A stretch of 64,000 bases of DNA from Gordonia malaquae NBRC 108250 (GCF_000344135.1 NZ_BAOP01000017.1:39419-103418); one strand, 5' to 3'; shown: positions 36,428-45,089, counted from the first letter of the stretch. Notes: generated from the letters alone by a model not told the origin. Numbers and translations: made by a program.

Positions 36428-36706
36428 ATGAACACAACACCTTCCGCCGGACACTCCCCCCGCCCCGAGCCCGGCCTCCGCGACGCCTCCTTCCACGACC
36501 TGTTCATGGACTGCTGCCGCCTCGGCCCGGCGCCGACGCGATCCCGAGAACTGTTCGTGATCGCTGTGACCGCCGTCCTCATCGGGCTGGTGCTCGTCAT
36601 CGTGCAGCCCCCTCTGGCCGCAGGCGCGTTCGCGGTCGGCATCGCCGGCGCATTCATGGCGGTGCGCTGGGGTATCGGCACCCGCGACAAGTGGACCCGC
36701 CGATGA
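36428..36706 (+). CDS. Small two-TM protein heading an ABC/two-component operon
   Basis: A 92-residue protein. A polar N-terminus with a Cys pair (MDCCRLGP) precedes two adjacent membrane helices (LFVIAVTAVLIGLVLVIV and LAAGAFAVGIAGAFMAV) and a short basic tail. Its stop overlaps the ATPase start (ATGA), so it is part of the exporter operon. No family is recognised; it may be an accessory subunit. Confidence 0.7.
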   Translation: MNTTPSAGHSPRPEPGLRDASFHDLFMDCCRLGPAPTRSRELFVIAVTAVLIGLVLVIVQPPLAAGAFAVGIAGAFMAVRWGIGTRDKWTRR

Positions 36707-37623
36707 CCGCCATCATCGACGCCCACAACCTGCACCGTTGGTACGGACACGGCGACAACGCCTACCACGCCGTGCGTGGTGTCGACCTCACCGTCGACGA
36801 GGGCGAGGTGTTCGCCCTGCTCGGCACCAACGGTGCAGGCAAGACGTCCACCCTCGATCTCCTCGAAGGCCTGGCAACGCCGGACGACGGCACGGTCGCG
36901 GTGTTCGGGCTCGACCCCGTCAACGATCGGCGGGCGGTCCGTCCAGACGTAGGCATCATGCTGCAGTCCGGAGGACTGCCCGCCGAACTGACCGTCGTCG
37001 AGACACTCGAGATGTGGCGCGGCACATGCAGCCATCCGACCACCGTGGACGACGTTCTAGAGAAGGTGCGCCTCGCGGACCGGGCAGACGTCCGGGTCGG
37101 TTCGCTGTCCGGCGGGGAGCAGCGCCGCGTCGACCTGGCCTGTGCGCTGCTCGGACGTCCACGCCTGCTCTTCCTCGACGAGCCGACCACCGGTCTCGAC
37201 CCGGAGAGCCGCCGTGCCACGTGGACGCTCCTCGCCGATCTGAAGTCCGAGGGCGTGACGATGGTCCTGACCACGCACTATCTCGACGAGGCGGAGGCGC
37301 TCGCCGACCGCATCGCGATCATGCACGCCGGGGCCGTCTCTCGGGAGGGCACGCTGCGCGACATCGTCGACGCGCACCCGTCCTCCATCACGTTCGACGC
37401 CCCGCCGGTCGCACTCCCGGAGTTCAGCGGCATGCAGACCGAAGCCGGCCGGGTCGAGATCCGCACCTTCTCCCTTCAACGCGACCTGCACAAGCTGCTG
37501 ACCTGGGCAGACGTCGCCGACGTGCATCTGACCGGTCTTGCCGCACGAGCGGCATCACTCGAGTCGGTGTTCCTCGACATCGCCGGCGAGACCACCCTTG
37601 CGACGACCGGAGCGGACCGATGA
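36703..37623 (+). CDS. ABC transporter ATP-binding protein (DrrA-like)
   Basis: A 306-residue ATPase with Walker A GTNGAGKT (about 43-50), a Q-loop, the signature SLSGGEQRRVDLA, Walker B LLFLDEPTTGLDPESRR and the H-loop TTHYLDEAE. The C-terminal extension of about 80 residues is typical of antibiotic/lipid exporters of the DrrA/CcmA type. The ATG overlaps the preceding stop; a longer upstream frame is a shadow. Pairs with the permease encoded next. Confidence 0.92.
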   Translation: MTAIIDAHNLHRWYGHGDNAYHAVRGVDLTVDEGEVFALLGTNGAGKTSTLDLLEGLATPDDGTVAVFGLDPVNDRRAVRPDVGIMLQSGGLPAELTVVETLEMWRGTCSHPTTVDDVLEKVRLADRADVRVGSLSGGEQRRVDLACALLGRPRLLFLDEPTTGLDPESRRATWTLLADLKSEGVTMVLTTHYLDEAEALADRIAIMHAGAVSREGTLRDIVDAHPSSITFDAPPVALPEFSGMQTEAGRVEIRTFSLQRDLHKLLTWADVADVHLTGLAARAASLESVFLDIAGETTLATTGADR

Positions 37624-38387
37624 CCACTGCAGACACCTTCCGACGCCGCCCGTTGTACTCACTCGCACGTGCCGAGTTCCGTCAGTTCCTCCGCAACAGG
37701 ACTCTCGTGGTGATGGGCGTCGTGTTCCCCGTCCTCCTGCCACTCACGATCTTTCTGCTCTCCCGCAGCAACGGCGTCACTCACGACTCGGTCGCGGCGA
37801 CGTTCGACATGTTCGCGCTGTACGCCCTGGTGTTCGTGCAGTTCTACACGGTGTTGTCGATGGTCACGACACGCCGTGGCGAAGGCGTGCTGAAACGACT
37901 GCGAACCGGTGAGGCGGCCGATTGGCAGATACTCGCCGCACCCAACGTGCCGGGCGTGACGGTGACCGCCGCCTCGTCGCTTGTGGTCGCGGCCGTCGTC
38001 TACGGTTCCGGCGCCCCCGCTCCGGCGAATCCGCTTCTCATAGCGCTCGGCCTGGCCGCGGGAGTGCCCGTGTTCGGATTGCTCGCCCTCGCCACCAGCG
38101 GATTCACGAAGAACGCCGAGGCCGCACAGATCACGTCCCTGCCGGTCATGGCCCTGGCGATGATCGGGATGGGCAACATTCGCGACGCCCTGCCCGACCG
38201 CGCCGCCGACATCGTCGGGTGGACGCCCTACGCCGCGGTGTCCGACCTGGTCCGCCTCGGCGCGTCGGACGGCACCGTGAGCGGGACGTTCGCCGATTCT
38301 GCCCGTCCGGTTGCGACACTGATCATATGGACCGCACTCGCGATCGGCCTCGTCTACAAATCGTTCCGCTGGGACGACCGCGGATGA
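37620..38387 (+). CDS. ABC-2-type exporter permease
   Basis: A 255-residue protein with six predicted membrane helices (first: LVVMGVVFPVLLPLTIFLL). The VTTRRGEGVLKRLRTGE coupling segment and LPVMALAMIGMG are typical of ABC-2 (DrrB-like) permeases. ATGA overlaps with both the ATPase and the kinase gene. It forms the membrane channel of a drug- or peptide-type exporter, whose substrate is probably also sensed by the adjacent kinase. Confidence 0.9.
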   Translation: MTTADTFRRRPLYSLARAEFRQFLRNRTLVVMGVVFPVLLPLTIFLLSRSNGVTHDSVAATFDMFALYALVFVQFYTVLSMVTTRRGEGVLKRLRTGEAADWQILAAPNVPGVTVTAASSLVVAAVVYGSGAPAPANPLLIALGLAAGVPVFGLLALATSGFTKNAEAAQITSLPVMALAMIGMGNIRDALPDRAADIVGWTPYAAVSDLVRLGASDGTVSGTFADSARPVATLIIWTALAIGLVYKSFRWDDRG

Positions 38388-39523
38388 ATCTCACACCCGG
38401 GCGATGGTCCCGCTTGTCCGAACCGGCCAAGTATCGGGCCTACACCCGGGCGACACTGCTCGGCGTGGTCACGATGGTGGGTGTGCTCGCCGCCGCCAAT
38501 CTCCGCGAGCACGCAGGTGTGCTTGCCGTGATGTTGACGGCGACGGTGTCGGCACTGATGGCTTTCGAGGCCCGACCCGAGTTGACCGGGCGTGATCAAC
38601 CACGCCTGGACACCTGGCTGACCGGCGTCGCCACGGTCGGGTTCATCGGATCATGGCTCGCCGGGCTGGTCGCGGTGCGTTCATCGACCGGCGACGCAGT
38701 CGCGTTCGCTCGCGGTGGCGCCTGGTTCGTGGTGGTGCTCGCCGCCGCGGCCCTGCTTCCGTTCATGGCAAGACGCTGGGAGGCCCTCGCCGCGATCGCC
38801 CTCATCACCGCGATCGTTTCTGGCGCCCCGGACGATCGGCTGGTGAACGTGTTGCCCCCGGCACTCGTGGCGGTGTTCTGCTGCGGGACCACACGGGCGT
38901 CGCTGTGGGCGCTGCGGATCGTCGACGACCTCGACGAGGCCCGCCGGACGCAAGCCGAACTCGAAGTCGCCGAGGAACGGCTGCGGTTCGCACGCGACCT
39001 GCACGACGTGGTCGGCCGGGGCTTCTCGACGATCGCGGTGAAGAGCGAGCTCGCATCGCGCCTTGTGCGCGCCGGAGCCTCCGACCGGGCCGCCACCGAG
39101 ATGGACGAGGTCAAAGCGCTGGCGGTGTCGTCCATGGAGGAGATGCGCTCATTGGTCCGCGGCTACCGCGGTATCGATTTGACCGGGGAGGTTGCCGGAG
39201 CCCGGTCGCTCCTCGCCGCCGCGGGCTGTGACCTGATAGTCACGGGTCGACCAGAGGACGTCCCGGAGCGGCTCCACGAAGCGGCCGCATGGGTGGTCCG
39301 CGAAGGAACCACCAACATCGTCCGGCATTCATCGGCCACCACTGCGACACTCGATCTCGGCTCGTCCGGGATGAAACTGACCAACAACGGCGTCACCGCT
39401 CCGGTCGGCACCCAGTCCGGTCTCCGCGGCCTGTCCGAGCGCCTCGCTGCCGTCGGCGGTGTCGTGACCACGGGCTCCGCCGATGGAGCCTTCACCTTGG
39501 ATGTTCATTGGGAGACGACATGA
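38384..39523 (+). CDS. NarL-class sensor histidine kinase
   Basis: A 379-residue protein. Five or six N-terminal membrane helices (residues about 20-170) have almost no extracellular sensor loop. RFARDLHDVVGRGFSTIAVK (about 204-223) is the HisKA_3 dimerisation box with the phospho-acceptor His. A short HATPase region contains VREGTTNIVRHS (N-box). Such intramembrane-sensing kinases typically monitor the linked ABC exporter or membrane state. It overlaps the regulator gene by 4 bp. Confidence 0.92.
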   Translation: MNLTPGRWSRLSEPAKYRAYTRATLLGVVTMVGVLAAANLREHAGVLAVMLTATVSALMAFEARPELTGRDQPRLDTWLTGVATVGFIGSWLAGLVAVRSSTGDAVAFARGGAWFVVVLAAAALLPFMARRWEALAAIALITAIVSGAPDDRLVNVLPPALVAVFCCGTTRASLWALRIVDDLDEARRTQAELEVAEERLRFARDLHDVVGRGFSTIAVKSELASRLVRAGASDRAATEMDEVKALAVSSMEEMRSLVRGYRGIDLTGEVAGARSLLAAAGCDLIVTGRPEDVPERLHEAAAWVVREGTTNIVRHSSATTATLDLGSSGMKLTNNGVTAPVGTQSGLRGLSERLAAVGGVVTTGSADGAFTLDVHWETT

Positions 39524-40140
39524 TTCCGGTTCTACTGGCCGACGACGAGACCCTCATCCGGTCGGCTATGGCCACCATGCTCGGACTGGAGGACGACCTC
39601 GACGTGGTCGCCGACGTCAGCACTGGAGAGGACCTCGTCCGCCTGTGGCGGGCACGAGTCGACGGCGGTCTCCCGACCGCGGTCGCCGTCCTCGACCTGC
39701 AGCTTCCCGGCATCGACGGCATCGAGGTCGCTCAGCAGATCCTGGCGATGTCGCCGGATGCGGGGACACTCATCGTGACGAGCCACGGCCGCCCCGGCTA
39801 CCTGAAACGTGCATTGTCGGTCGGTGTTCGCGGATTCCTGCCCAAGACCGCGTCGGCGGAGACGCTCGCCGCGGTGATCCGTTCGGTGCACGACGGCGGA
39901 CGCTACGTCGATCCGGAGCTCGCCGCGGAAGCGATCTCCACCGGGGACTCGGTGCTCACCGCACGCGAAGCCGACGTGCTGGAGTTCGCGATCGACGGCT
40001 CGTCGATCGACGAGATCGCGGCGCGCGCTCACCTGTCCCCCGGCACCACGCGCAACTACCTCTCGTCGGCGATGGCCAAGCTCGCGGTCGCGAATCGCTA
40101 CGAGGCCGCCGTCAAGGCCCGCGAACTCGGCTGGATCTGA
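39520..40140 (+). CDS. NarL/LuxR-family response regulator
   Basis: A 206-residue protein. The receiver domain has acidic DDE (8-10), the phospho-acceptor Asp in AVLDLQLPGIDG (about 58) and Lys in FLPKTAS. The LuxR-type HTH (VLTAREADVLEFAIDG, SPGTTRNYLSSAMAKL) forms the last 65 residues. It is the output of the kinase encoded upstream and probably acts on the palindrome at 36335-36348. Confidence 0.93.
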   Translation: MIPVLLADDETLIRSAMATMLGLEDDLDVVADVSTGEDLVRLWRARVDGGLPTAVAVLDLQLPGIDGIEVAQQILAMSPDAGTLIVTSHGRPGYLKRALSVGVRGFLPKTASAETLAAVIRSVHDGGRYVDPELAAEAISTGDSVLTAREADVLEFAIDGSSIDEIAARAHLSPGTTRNYLSSAMAKLAVANRYEAAVKARELGWI

Positions 40141-40206
40141 AGCCGTGCGGATTTCCCTGCGAGTCACTGCGCCTTGAGCGATCCGCACGTCCCCTGCGGC
40201 GGCCCA

Positions 40207-40309
40207 CTCAAAGAGCAGGAAGCGGCGGCTCACTCAAGGAGCAGGTGGGGTCGCTCGGCCAAGGAGCACGGGTCGAGCAGGTGGGGCCGCTCGGCCAAAG
40301 AGCAGGAGG
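40207..40309. repeat. Array of GAGCAGG-type repeats between converging genes
   Basis: CTCAAAGAGCAGG and CTCAAGGAGCAGG (40207-40245) are followed by two 30-base direct repeats at 40239-40268 and 40275-40304 (period 36, two mismatches). The cores resemble the CTCAAGGAGCAG end of the REP-like element at 34868-34976. No coding sense is visible across 40141-40330. Confidence 0.75.
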
Positions 40310-40330
40310 GGCGGAGTGGCGAGACCGGCG

Positions 40331-40972
40331 TTATGCGAGGCGTCGGGCCTTGAGCACTTCGTCGTTGATGTGCGCACCGTTGCCCGCGGCGATCCCGCGC
40401 GGGCGCACTTCGGAGACCTCGACGACCCATCCGTCGCCGAGGAGGCTCGCGATGTCGGCCGGCTGGAAGAAGTCGGCGGGGTCGAACCCGTGAGCACGCA
40501 TTCCCTCGGCTTCGTGGGCGACGACGAGCAGAGTCCCGCCCGACGCGACCGCGCCGATCAGCGCGTCCACCAGCACTCGCTGCCCTTGCGGGATCGGGAA
40601 GTAGAACGCCGAGACCAGGTCGAACGGCGCGTTCGGGATCGGGTCGACGGTCAGGTCCACTCGATTCCACGAGATGGTCCCCTCTGGATCTGCTTCGCGC
40701 GCTCTGTCGACGGCGACCTGCGAGATGTCGACCGCTGTCACCGCCCACCCCTTGCCGGTCAGCCAACGTGCGTCGGCGCCCTCCCCGCTTCCGACGTCGA
40801 GCGCCGAACCGGGCTGGAGCGAGTCTGCCTCCGCGAGCAGTGCCGGATTCACGTTGGTCGTCCAGATGCGGTCTGACATGCGGTAGCGCTCGTCCCATTC
40901 CTGGGCGGACTCGGGATGGCGGGGCGTCTGCGTCGGGGCGGCGTGATGATCGTGATCGTGGCTCATGTTCAC
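40331..40972 (-). CDS. Class I SAM-dependent methyltransferase
   Basis: A 213-residue protein. A His-rich N-terminus (SHDHDHHA) could bind metal. EWDERYRMSDRIW precedes motif I ALDVGSGEGADARWL (about 57-71), followed by VTAVDISQVAVDRA and DLVSAFYFPIPQG. The layout resembles TehB/thiopurine-type methyltransferases that detoxify small molecules or metalloid oxyanions. Either of two ATGs two codons apart may be used. Substrate unknown; a Ter-type link is only suggestive. Confidence 0.85.
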   Translation of the reverse strand: MNMSHDHDHHAAPTQTPRHPESAQEWDERYRMSDRIWTTNVNPALLAEADSLQPGSALDVGSGEGADARWLTGKGWAVTAVDISQVAVDRAREADPEGTISWNRVDLTVDPIPNAPFDLVSAFYFPIPQGQRVLVDALIGAVASGGTLLVVAHEAEGMRAHGFDPADFFQPADIASLLGDGWVVEVSEVRPRGIAAGNGAHINDEVLKARRLA

Positions 40973-41051
40973 AACCTATCCATCGACATGCCAAACTGTC
41001 ATGCTTCTTTGCGCATGAGGCAAGAAGCGGGTCCGGGTGCACACTGGAGTC

Positions 41052-41846
41052 ATGACATTCCCTGTGCGCATCGGTGTCCAGCTCCAGCCCCAGCACTCCC
41101 CCGACTACAACCTCATTCGTGACGCGGTCCGCCGCGCAGAAGACGTCGGCGTGGACGTCGTCTTCAACTGGGACCACTTCTTTCCGCTGTCCGGCGATCC
41201 CGACGGGGCTCACTTCGAATGCTGGACGATGCTCGGTGCTTGGGCGGAGCAGACCGAACGCATCGAGTTCGGCCCCCTCGTCGCATGCAACAGCTACCGC
41301 AATCCGGAACTGCTCGCCGACATGGCGCGCACCGTGGATCGGATCTCGAACGGCCGCCTGATCCTCGGGATCGGCAGCGGCTGGTTCAAGCGCGACTACG
41401 ACGAGTACGGCTACGACTTCACCACCACCGGTAAGCGACTGGACGCTCTCGGCGAGTCGTTGCCGCGCATCGAATCGCGAATGGCTCAGCTGAACCCGCA
41501 GCCGGTGCGCAAGATCCCCGTGCTGATCGGCGGAGGCGGCGAGAAGAAGACCTTGCGGCATGTCGCCGCGCATGCCGACATCTGGCATTCGTTCGTGGAT
41601 GTCGAGACCTACCGCCACAAGTCGGCGATCCTGGCCGAACACTGCGCCGCCGTGGGCCGCGACCCGTCAACCATCGAACGGTCCGCGGAGTTGAAGGCAG
41701 ACGGGGGCGTCGACGAGTTGAAGCGATTCGGCGACGCCATCACCGCGGAGGGCGTGAGCCTGCTGACACTCGCCGTCAACGGCCCTGACTACGACCTCTC
41801 GGTTGTTGAGAGCCTGGTCCGCTGGCGAGACGGCCGCGCCGGCTGA
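41052..41846 (+). CDS. LLM-class (F420-dependent-type) oxidoreductase
   Basis: A 264-residue TIM-barrel protein of the luciferase-like monooxygenase superfamily: RIGVQLQPQHSPDYN at the start, VFNWDHFFPL, ILGIGSGWFKRDYDEYGYDF and IPVLIGGGGEKKTLRHVA. The last two are the cofactor phosphate-binding segments of actinobacterial F420-dependent members. GTG 41037 is an alternative start; ATG 41052 has a CACACT box six bases upstream. Substrate unknown. Confidence 0.88.
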   Translation: MTFPVRIGVQLQPQHSPDYNLIRDAVRRAEDVGVDVVFNWDHFFPLSGDPDGAHFECWTMLGAWAEQTERIEFGPLVACNSYRNPELLADMARTVDRISNGRLILGIGSGWFKRDYDEYGYDFTTTGKRLDALGESLPRIESRMAQLNPQPVRKIPVLIGGGGEKKTLRHVAAHADIWHSFVDVETYRHKSAILAEHCAAVGRDPSTIERSAELKADGGVDELKRFGDAITAEGVSLLTLAVNGPDYDLSVVESLVRWRDGRAG

Positions 41847-41853
41847 GGGCGGT

Positions 41854-42321
41854 TCAGTCGAGCCACTCGCGTGTGTAGAGGTCCTGCCAGCGGACCGTCA
41901 CATCCGACCGGGCCGCGGCACTCGCCTCCGTCCCGATCGTCGAGATGAGAACGTCGTCCACGACGTCGCGCACCTGATCGGACAGCGCGACGAGATCGTC
42001 CGCGTACCGGGCGATCAAGCCCATTCGGACAGCGTCGACACGATCGTCGGGGCCGTCCACCGACGCGAACACCACAAGCCTGCCGATCGTGCGACGGACG
42101 CGGATCGCGATGAGTTGTTTGAGCACCCTGTCGCTCACCCAGACTCCCGGCGCGTCGGCGACAAGTGAGCGCGCAGGCCTGCGCACCCGGCCGAGGCCGG
42201 ACGAGATCGACGAGATGAGCCGTTCCACGTCACTGTCCGGCTCCTGCTGGTCTCGCACGGCGTCCACCAGCCAACCGTCGGTCGGGTCGGCGCTCTGATC
42301 GTCACGCTTGGCGTCGTTCAT
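41854..42321 (-). CDS. Hypothetical protein of the Asp23/ECF sigma cluster
   Basis: A 155-residue soluble protein starting inside the sigma factor stop (ATGA). WVSDRVLKQLIAIRVRR, followed by VDAVRMGLIARYADDLVAL and VRDVVDDVLI, is reminiscent of a diverged Asp23/Gls24 fold. It may bind the sigma factor or an Asp23 protein. The family was not firmly recognised. Its stop is only 7 bases from the converging LLM gene. Confidence 0.7.
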   Translation of the reverse strand: MNDAKRDDQSADPTDGWLVDAVRDQQEPDSDVERLISSISSGLGRVRRPARSLVADAPGVWVSDRVLKQLIAIRVRRTIGRLVVFASVDGPDDRVDAVRMGLIARYADDLVALSDQVRDVVDDVLISTIGTEASAAARSDVTVRWQDLYTREWLD

Positions 42322-42959
42322 GGCCGGTCTCCTTTCCCGCGGGCAGCCGGTCTGTCACTCTCGGAGGGCTTCGCACCAGGCTGCCACGGTGCTAGTCGGG
42401 TCACCAGGAACTTCCGACTTCGCTGCAGATGGCCTCTGACCGACCCTGTGCTCACACGCAGCACCTGGGCGATCTCGTCGATGGTGAGGCCTTCGACCTC
42501 CTTCAGCCACCAGGCGGCACGTGAGGCGTATGGGAGGTTCTCGAGTTCAGCGCGCAACGCGTCCATCAGAGCCGAGTGCGCCGCCATGTCGGCGGGTTCC
42601 GGCCCCTTGGCGAGCAGGTCGGCGAATCGCTCGTCGGACACGGGCAGGTCCCGTCGCTTCCGATAGTGGTCGACTGTCTTCCGATGCGCGACGGCGAACA
42701 TCCATGTCCGGAACGAGCTGCGGAATCCGAAGTCGGGCAGCGCTTTCCACGTATCGAGAAGCGTCTCCTGAGCGAGATCCTCGGCTACCTGCGGGTCGCT
42801 GACCATACGCCTCATGTACCGCAGCAACACCGGCGACATACGCCGGACCAGGACTGCGAACGCTTCGGCGTCTCCGACCGCAGCAGTGGCGGCGAGCTCG
42901 TCGTCGCTGAGCTCACCAAGGTCCAGTTCCCCTGCGTGATGGGGATCACGTGACATCAT
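42318..42959 (-). CDS. ECF-type RNA polymerase sigma factor
   Basis: A 213-residue protein starting at the first of two ATGs after a purine-rich GGAGGCGGGGAAG. Region 2 (VLLRYMRRMVSDPQVAEDLA, SFRTWMFAVAHRKTVDHYRK) and region 4 (LPYASRAAWWLKEVEGLTID, VSTGSVRGHLQRSRKFL) are clear; region 3 is absent. It is divergent from the Asp23/Gls24 cluster and probably drives it in envelope stress. No anti-sigma factor of known type is adjacent. Confidence 0.92.
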   Translation of the reverse strand: MMSRDPHHAGELDLGELSDDELAATAAVGDAEAFAVLVRRMSPVLLRYMRRMVSDPQVAEDLAQETLLDTWKALPDFGFRSSFRTWMFAVAHRKTVDHYRKRRDLPVSDERFADLLAKGPEPADMAAHSALMDALRAELENLPYASRAAWWLKEVEGLTIDEIAQVLRVSTGSVRGHLQRSRKFLVTRLAPWQPGAKPSESDRPAARGKGDRP

Positions 42960-42997
42960 GCGTGCAACTTCCCCGCCTCCCTGCGACTGACCATACA

Positions 42998-43045
42998 CAC
43001 GGATCACGTGTTCCGACGCCGTCGGACGAGGGGTCGTGATCCGTG
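42998..43045. promoter_or_regulatory. Nested dyad between ECF sigma and Asp23 genes
   Basis: CACGGATCACG (42998-43008) and CGTGATCCGTG (43035-43045) are exact complements. Inside, TCCGAC-GCC-GTCGGA (43012-43026) is a second perfect dyad. On the minus strand GGAAC overlaps the inner arm about 17 bases ahead of GGTC, resembling an ECF -35/-10 pair for autoregulation of the sigma gene. Confidence 0.55.
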
Positions 43046-43090
43046 CGCCGCACACTGAATCGGCATTACGCCAAGGACGAAGGAGTTCGC

Positions 43091-43591
43091 GTGTCAGAGA
43101 ATGCAACGGCCACCGCAGCTGCGACCGAGCGCAAGTCGGACGCTGCCGTGACGACAGAACAGAAGTCTCCCGCAGGCCGCGAGATCGCACGGCGTGACAC
43201 CGCCGGCGACCGGGGCCGTACGTCGATCGCCGACATCGTCGTGGCGAAGATCGCGGGCATCGCAGCGCGCGAGATCGACGGCGTCTACGACGTCGGCGGC
43301 ACCACCGAGCGTGTGGTCGGCAAGGTCCGCGAAGTGCTGCCCGGCACCGGCGTCAGCGCCACCCAGGGCATCGATGTGGAGGTCGGTGAGCGCCAGGCAG
43401 CCGTCGACGTGTCGATCGTCGCCGAGTACGGGGTCGCCATCCATCAACTCGCAGCGGCCATCCGCCGCAACGTGATCAGCGCGATCGAGCAGATGACGGG
43501 ACTCGAGGTCACCGAGGTCAACGTGACCGTCCACGACGTGAACTTCGGTGACGAGGTGGAGCCCTCGGGCTCGTCGCGGAGGGTCGAGTGA
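43091..43591 (+). CDS. Asp23/Gls24-family envelope stress protein
   Basis: A 166-residue protein. The GTG at 43091 has AAGGAG 7 bases upstream; the frame is open 16 codons further but lacks an RBS. After a charged, Ala/Thr-rich 45-residue N-terminus comes the family domain: TSIADIVVAKIAGIAAREIDG, VDVSIVAEYGVAIHQLAAAI and VTEVNVTVHDVNF. Known: Asp23 proteins coat the inner face of the membrane through an anchor such as AmaP and respond to cell-wall stress. First gene of a six-gene overlapping cluster. Confidence 0.93.
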   Translation: MSENATATAAATERKSDAAVTTEQKSPAGREIARRDTAGDRGRTSIADIVVAKIAGIAAREIDGVYDVGGTTERVVGKVREVLPGTGVSATQGIDVEVGERQAAVDVSIVAEYGVAIHQLAAAIRRNVISAIEQMTGLEVTEVNVTVHDVNFGDEVEPSGSSRRVE

Positions 43592-43878
43592 TGAGCGACG
43601 AGTCCACCGCCGAGCGGATCGCCGAGGCCGTGCTCGCCATACCCGGCGTGGTCGACCTCCACAGCGGACTCTTCGGCGAGGTCGCCACATATCTCCCGGG
43701 GCGGCGCGTTCCGGGCATCGCGATCCGCGACGACGACGGAGAGGTCCACCTGGTGGTCGATCTCGCTCACGACCTGCAATCGGTCGCGACTGCTGCGCGA
43801 GAGGCGGCCGAGGAGATCACCGGCAAGGAGTTCGCGGTCGTCGTCGAAGACGTCGAATCTGATCGGAAGGCGGGATGA
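43591..43878 (+). CDS. Short Asp23/Gls24-like protein
   Basis: A 95-residue protein starting at the ATG of a TGATG overlap with GGAGGG upstream. ERIAEAVLAIPGVVDLHSG and VHLVVDLAHDLQSVATAARE match the beta-alpha core of Asp23 domains, in minimal form. It lies between the main Asp23 gene and a DUF2273-like membrane protein. Probably a soluble partner in the membrane-attached stress complex. Confidence 0.8.
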   Translation: MSDESTAERIAEAVLAIPGVVDLHSGLFGEVATYLPGRRVPGIAIRDDDGEVHLVVDLAHDLQSVATAAREAAEEITGKEFAVVVEDVESDRKAG

Positions 43879-44060
43879 TGAAGAACAATGCAGTCATCGG
43901 CCTGTTCGCGGGCCTGCTGTTGGCCATCGCGGCGACGACGGGCGGTTTCTGGGGCCTGATCGTCGCACTGGTGCTCGGCGCGATCGGCACCGTCGTCGGC
44001 CTGCACCGCGACGGAGTGATCGATCTGGGCGCCGTGGTGCGGAGCAGGGGCCGTGGCTGA
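43875..44060 (+). CDS. DUF2273-like small membrane protein
   Basis: A 61-residue protein made of two helices (AVIGLFAGLLLAIAATTGGF and LIVALVLGAIGTVVGL) followed by a short VVRSRGRG tail. Size, layout and place match the small DUF2273 proteins that accompany Asp23/Gls24 genes and help anchor them. Start and stop both overlap their neighbours. Confidence 0.8.
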   Translation: MMKNNAVIGLFAGLLLAIAATTGGFWGLIVALVLGAIGTVVGLHRDGVIDLGAVVRSRGRG

Positions 44061-44514
44061 CCGGCCGCCGACGGATCCACCCGGCGCTCTGGTCATCGCC
44101 GACAGAGTCGTCGAGAAGATCGCGACCCGCGCGGCGTTGAACGTCGACGGAGTGGTCCGGCACCAGGACACCGTCGGATCGCTGCTCGGCGCCGCCGGAG
44201 ACCGCCTCGGCATCGGAGCAGACCTGCCGAGAGCGACCGTCGACTCGACTGGGCGCGCCCGTCGACTCTCACTGACGGTCGCACTCGCCTGGCCGTCCGA
44301 GGTCACGCGCCTGACGCGGGAGATCCGCAGTCGTGTGGCGGACGAGCTCGAAGAGTACACCGGCGACCGTCCGGTGCGGGTCGATGTCACGGTGAGACAC
44401 CTCGTCCCACGCGGTGAGGTCTCGCGTCGGAAGAACGGGTACATCGACCTGCCCGCATTGGCCGACGCCGACACCCGCGCCGAATCACATCGATTGGAGG
44501 AGGAGACCTCATGA
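44053..44514 (+). CDS. Asp23/Gls24-family protein (second copy)
   Basis: A 153-residue protein starting at GTG 44053 within the previous gene. LVIADRVVEKIATRAALNVDG and RARRLSLTVALAWPSE ... VRVDVTVRHLVPR align with the Asp23 fold. The C-terminal 35 residues are charged and specific to this copy. Encoded together with the other Asp23 genes; presumably part of the same membrane-associated network. Confidence 0.88.
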   Translation: MADRPPTDPPGALVIADRVVEKIATRAALNVDGVVRHQDTVGSLLGAAGDRLGIGADLPRATVDSTGRARRLSLTVALAWPSEVTRLTREIRSRVADELEEYTGDRPVRVDVTVRHLVPRGEVSRRKNGYIDLPALADADTRAESHRLEEETS

Positions 44515-45089
44515 CACGCACTCGAACGGCGGACCCGTCGGGGTCGGCCGACATCTCGGACCGTCGGGTGTTCAGGCCGTCCGGCCTCCCCGGCGCCGCG
44601 GTGTTCGGGGCTGTGCTCGGCGCGGCCCTGCTGGTCCTGTGTGGGGTGGCGATCCGCGATCTCGTGGTCACGGCCGGCTGGGCGCAGGGACCGCCGTGGC
44701 TCGGCGACCTAGCTGAACGTTCGTCGGACGCGTCGTGGGAATCATGGGCCTGGCCGACGGTCATCGCGCTGGTCGTCGTCGGTGTCGTGCTGCTCGTGCT
44801 CGCGGCGAAGCCGCGTAAGCCCACGCACCTCCGACTCGCAGGGCACGACGTGATGTGGACCAGGCGCATCGACGTCGCACGTCGCTGCAGCGCGGCGGCC
44901 GACGACGTGGCCGGCGTCGATCACGCGACGACCGTCGTCACTCGACGGCGTGTGAAGAGCACCGTGCACTGCCGCGACGACGTGGACCGGTCCGCCGTTG
45001 AAGCCGCCGTCGAGGGGGTCGTCGCCGAGCTCGAGTCGTCGCCCCGGGTGAAGGTCCGATTCGTTCACTCACGTGGAGGTCGACGATGA
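44511..45089 (+). CDS. Two-TM protein of the Asp23 cluster (DUF6286-like)
   Basis: A 192-residue protein. Two membrane helices (AAVFGAVLGAALLVLCGVAI and WPTVIALVVVGVVLLVLA) bracket a 35-residue outside loop. The C-terminal 90-residue cytoplasmic domain (ARRCSAAADDVAGVDHATTV, VEAAVEGVVAELE) resembles a cut-down Asp23/AmaP domain. Overlaps both neighbours. Probably an anchor for the soluble Asp23 proteins. Confidence 0.8.
   Translation: MTRTRTADPSGSADISDRRVFRPSGLPGAAVFGAVLGAALLVLCGVAIRDLVVTAGWAQGPPWLGDLAERSSDASWESWAWPTVIALVVVGVVLLVLAAKPRKPTHLRLAGHDVMWTRRIDVARRCSAAADDVAGVDHATTVVTRRRVKSTVHCRDDVDRSAVEAAVEGVVAELESSPRVKVRFVHSRGGRR

Noticed and set aside
40207..40309. Possible CRISPR array
   Set aside because: Repeats are few, spaced 26-36 bases with little unique spacer, and no cas genes are present.
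40331..40972. Methyltransferase as tehB of a tellurite system
   Set aside because: The fold is similar, but there are no diagnostic residues and it lies 15 kb from the TerD genes; left as a general methyltransferase.
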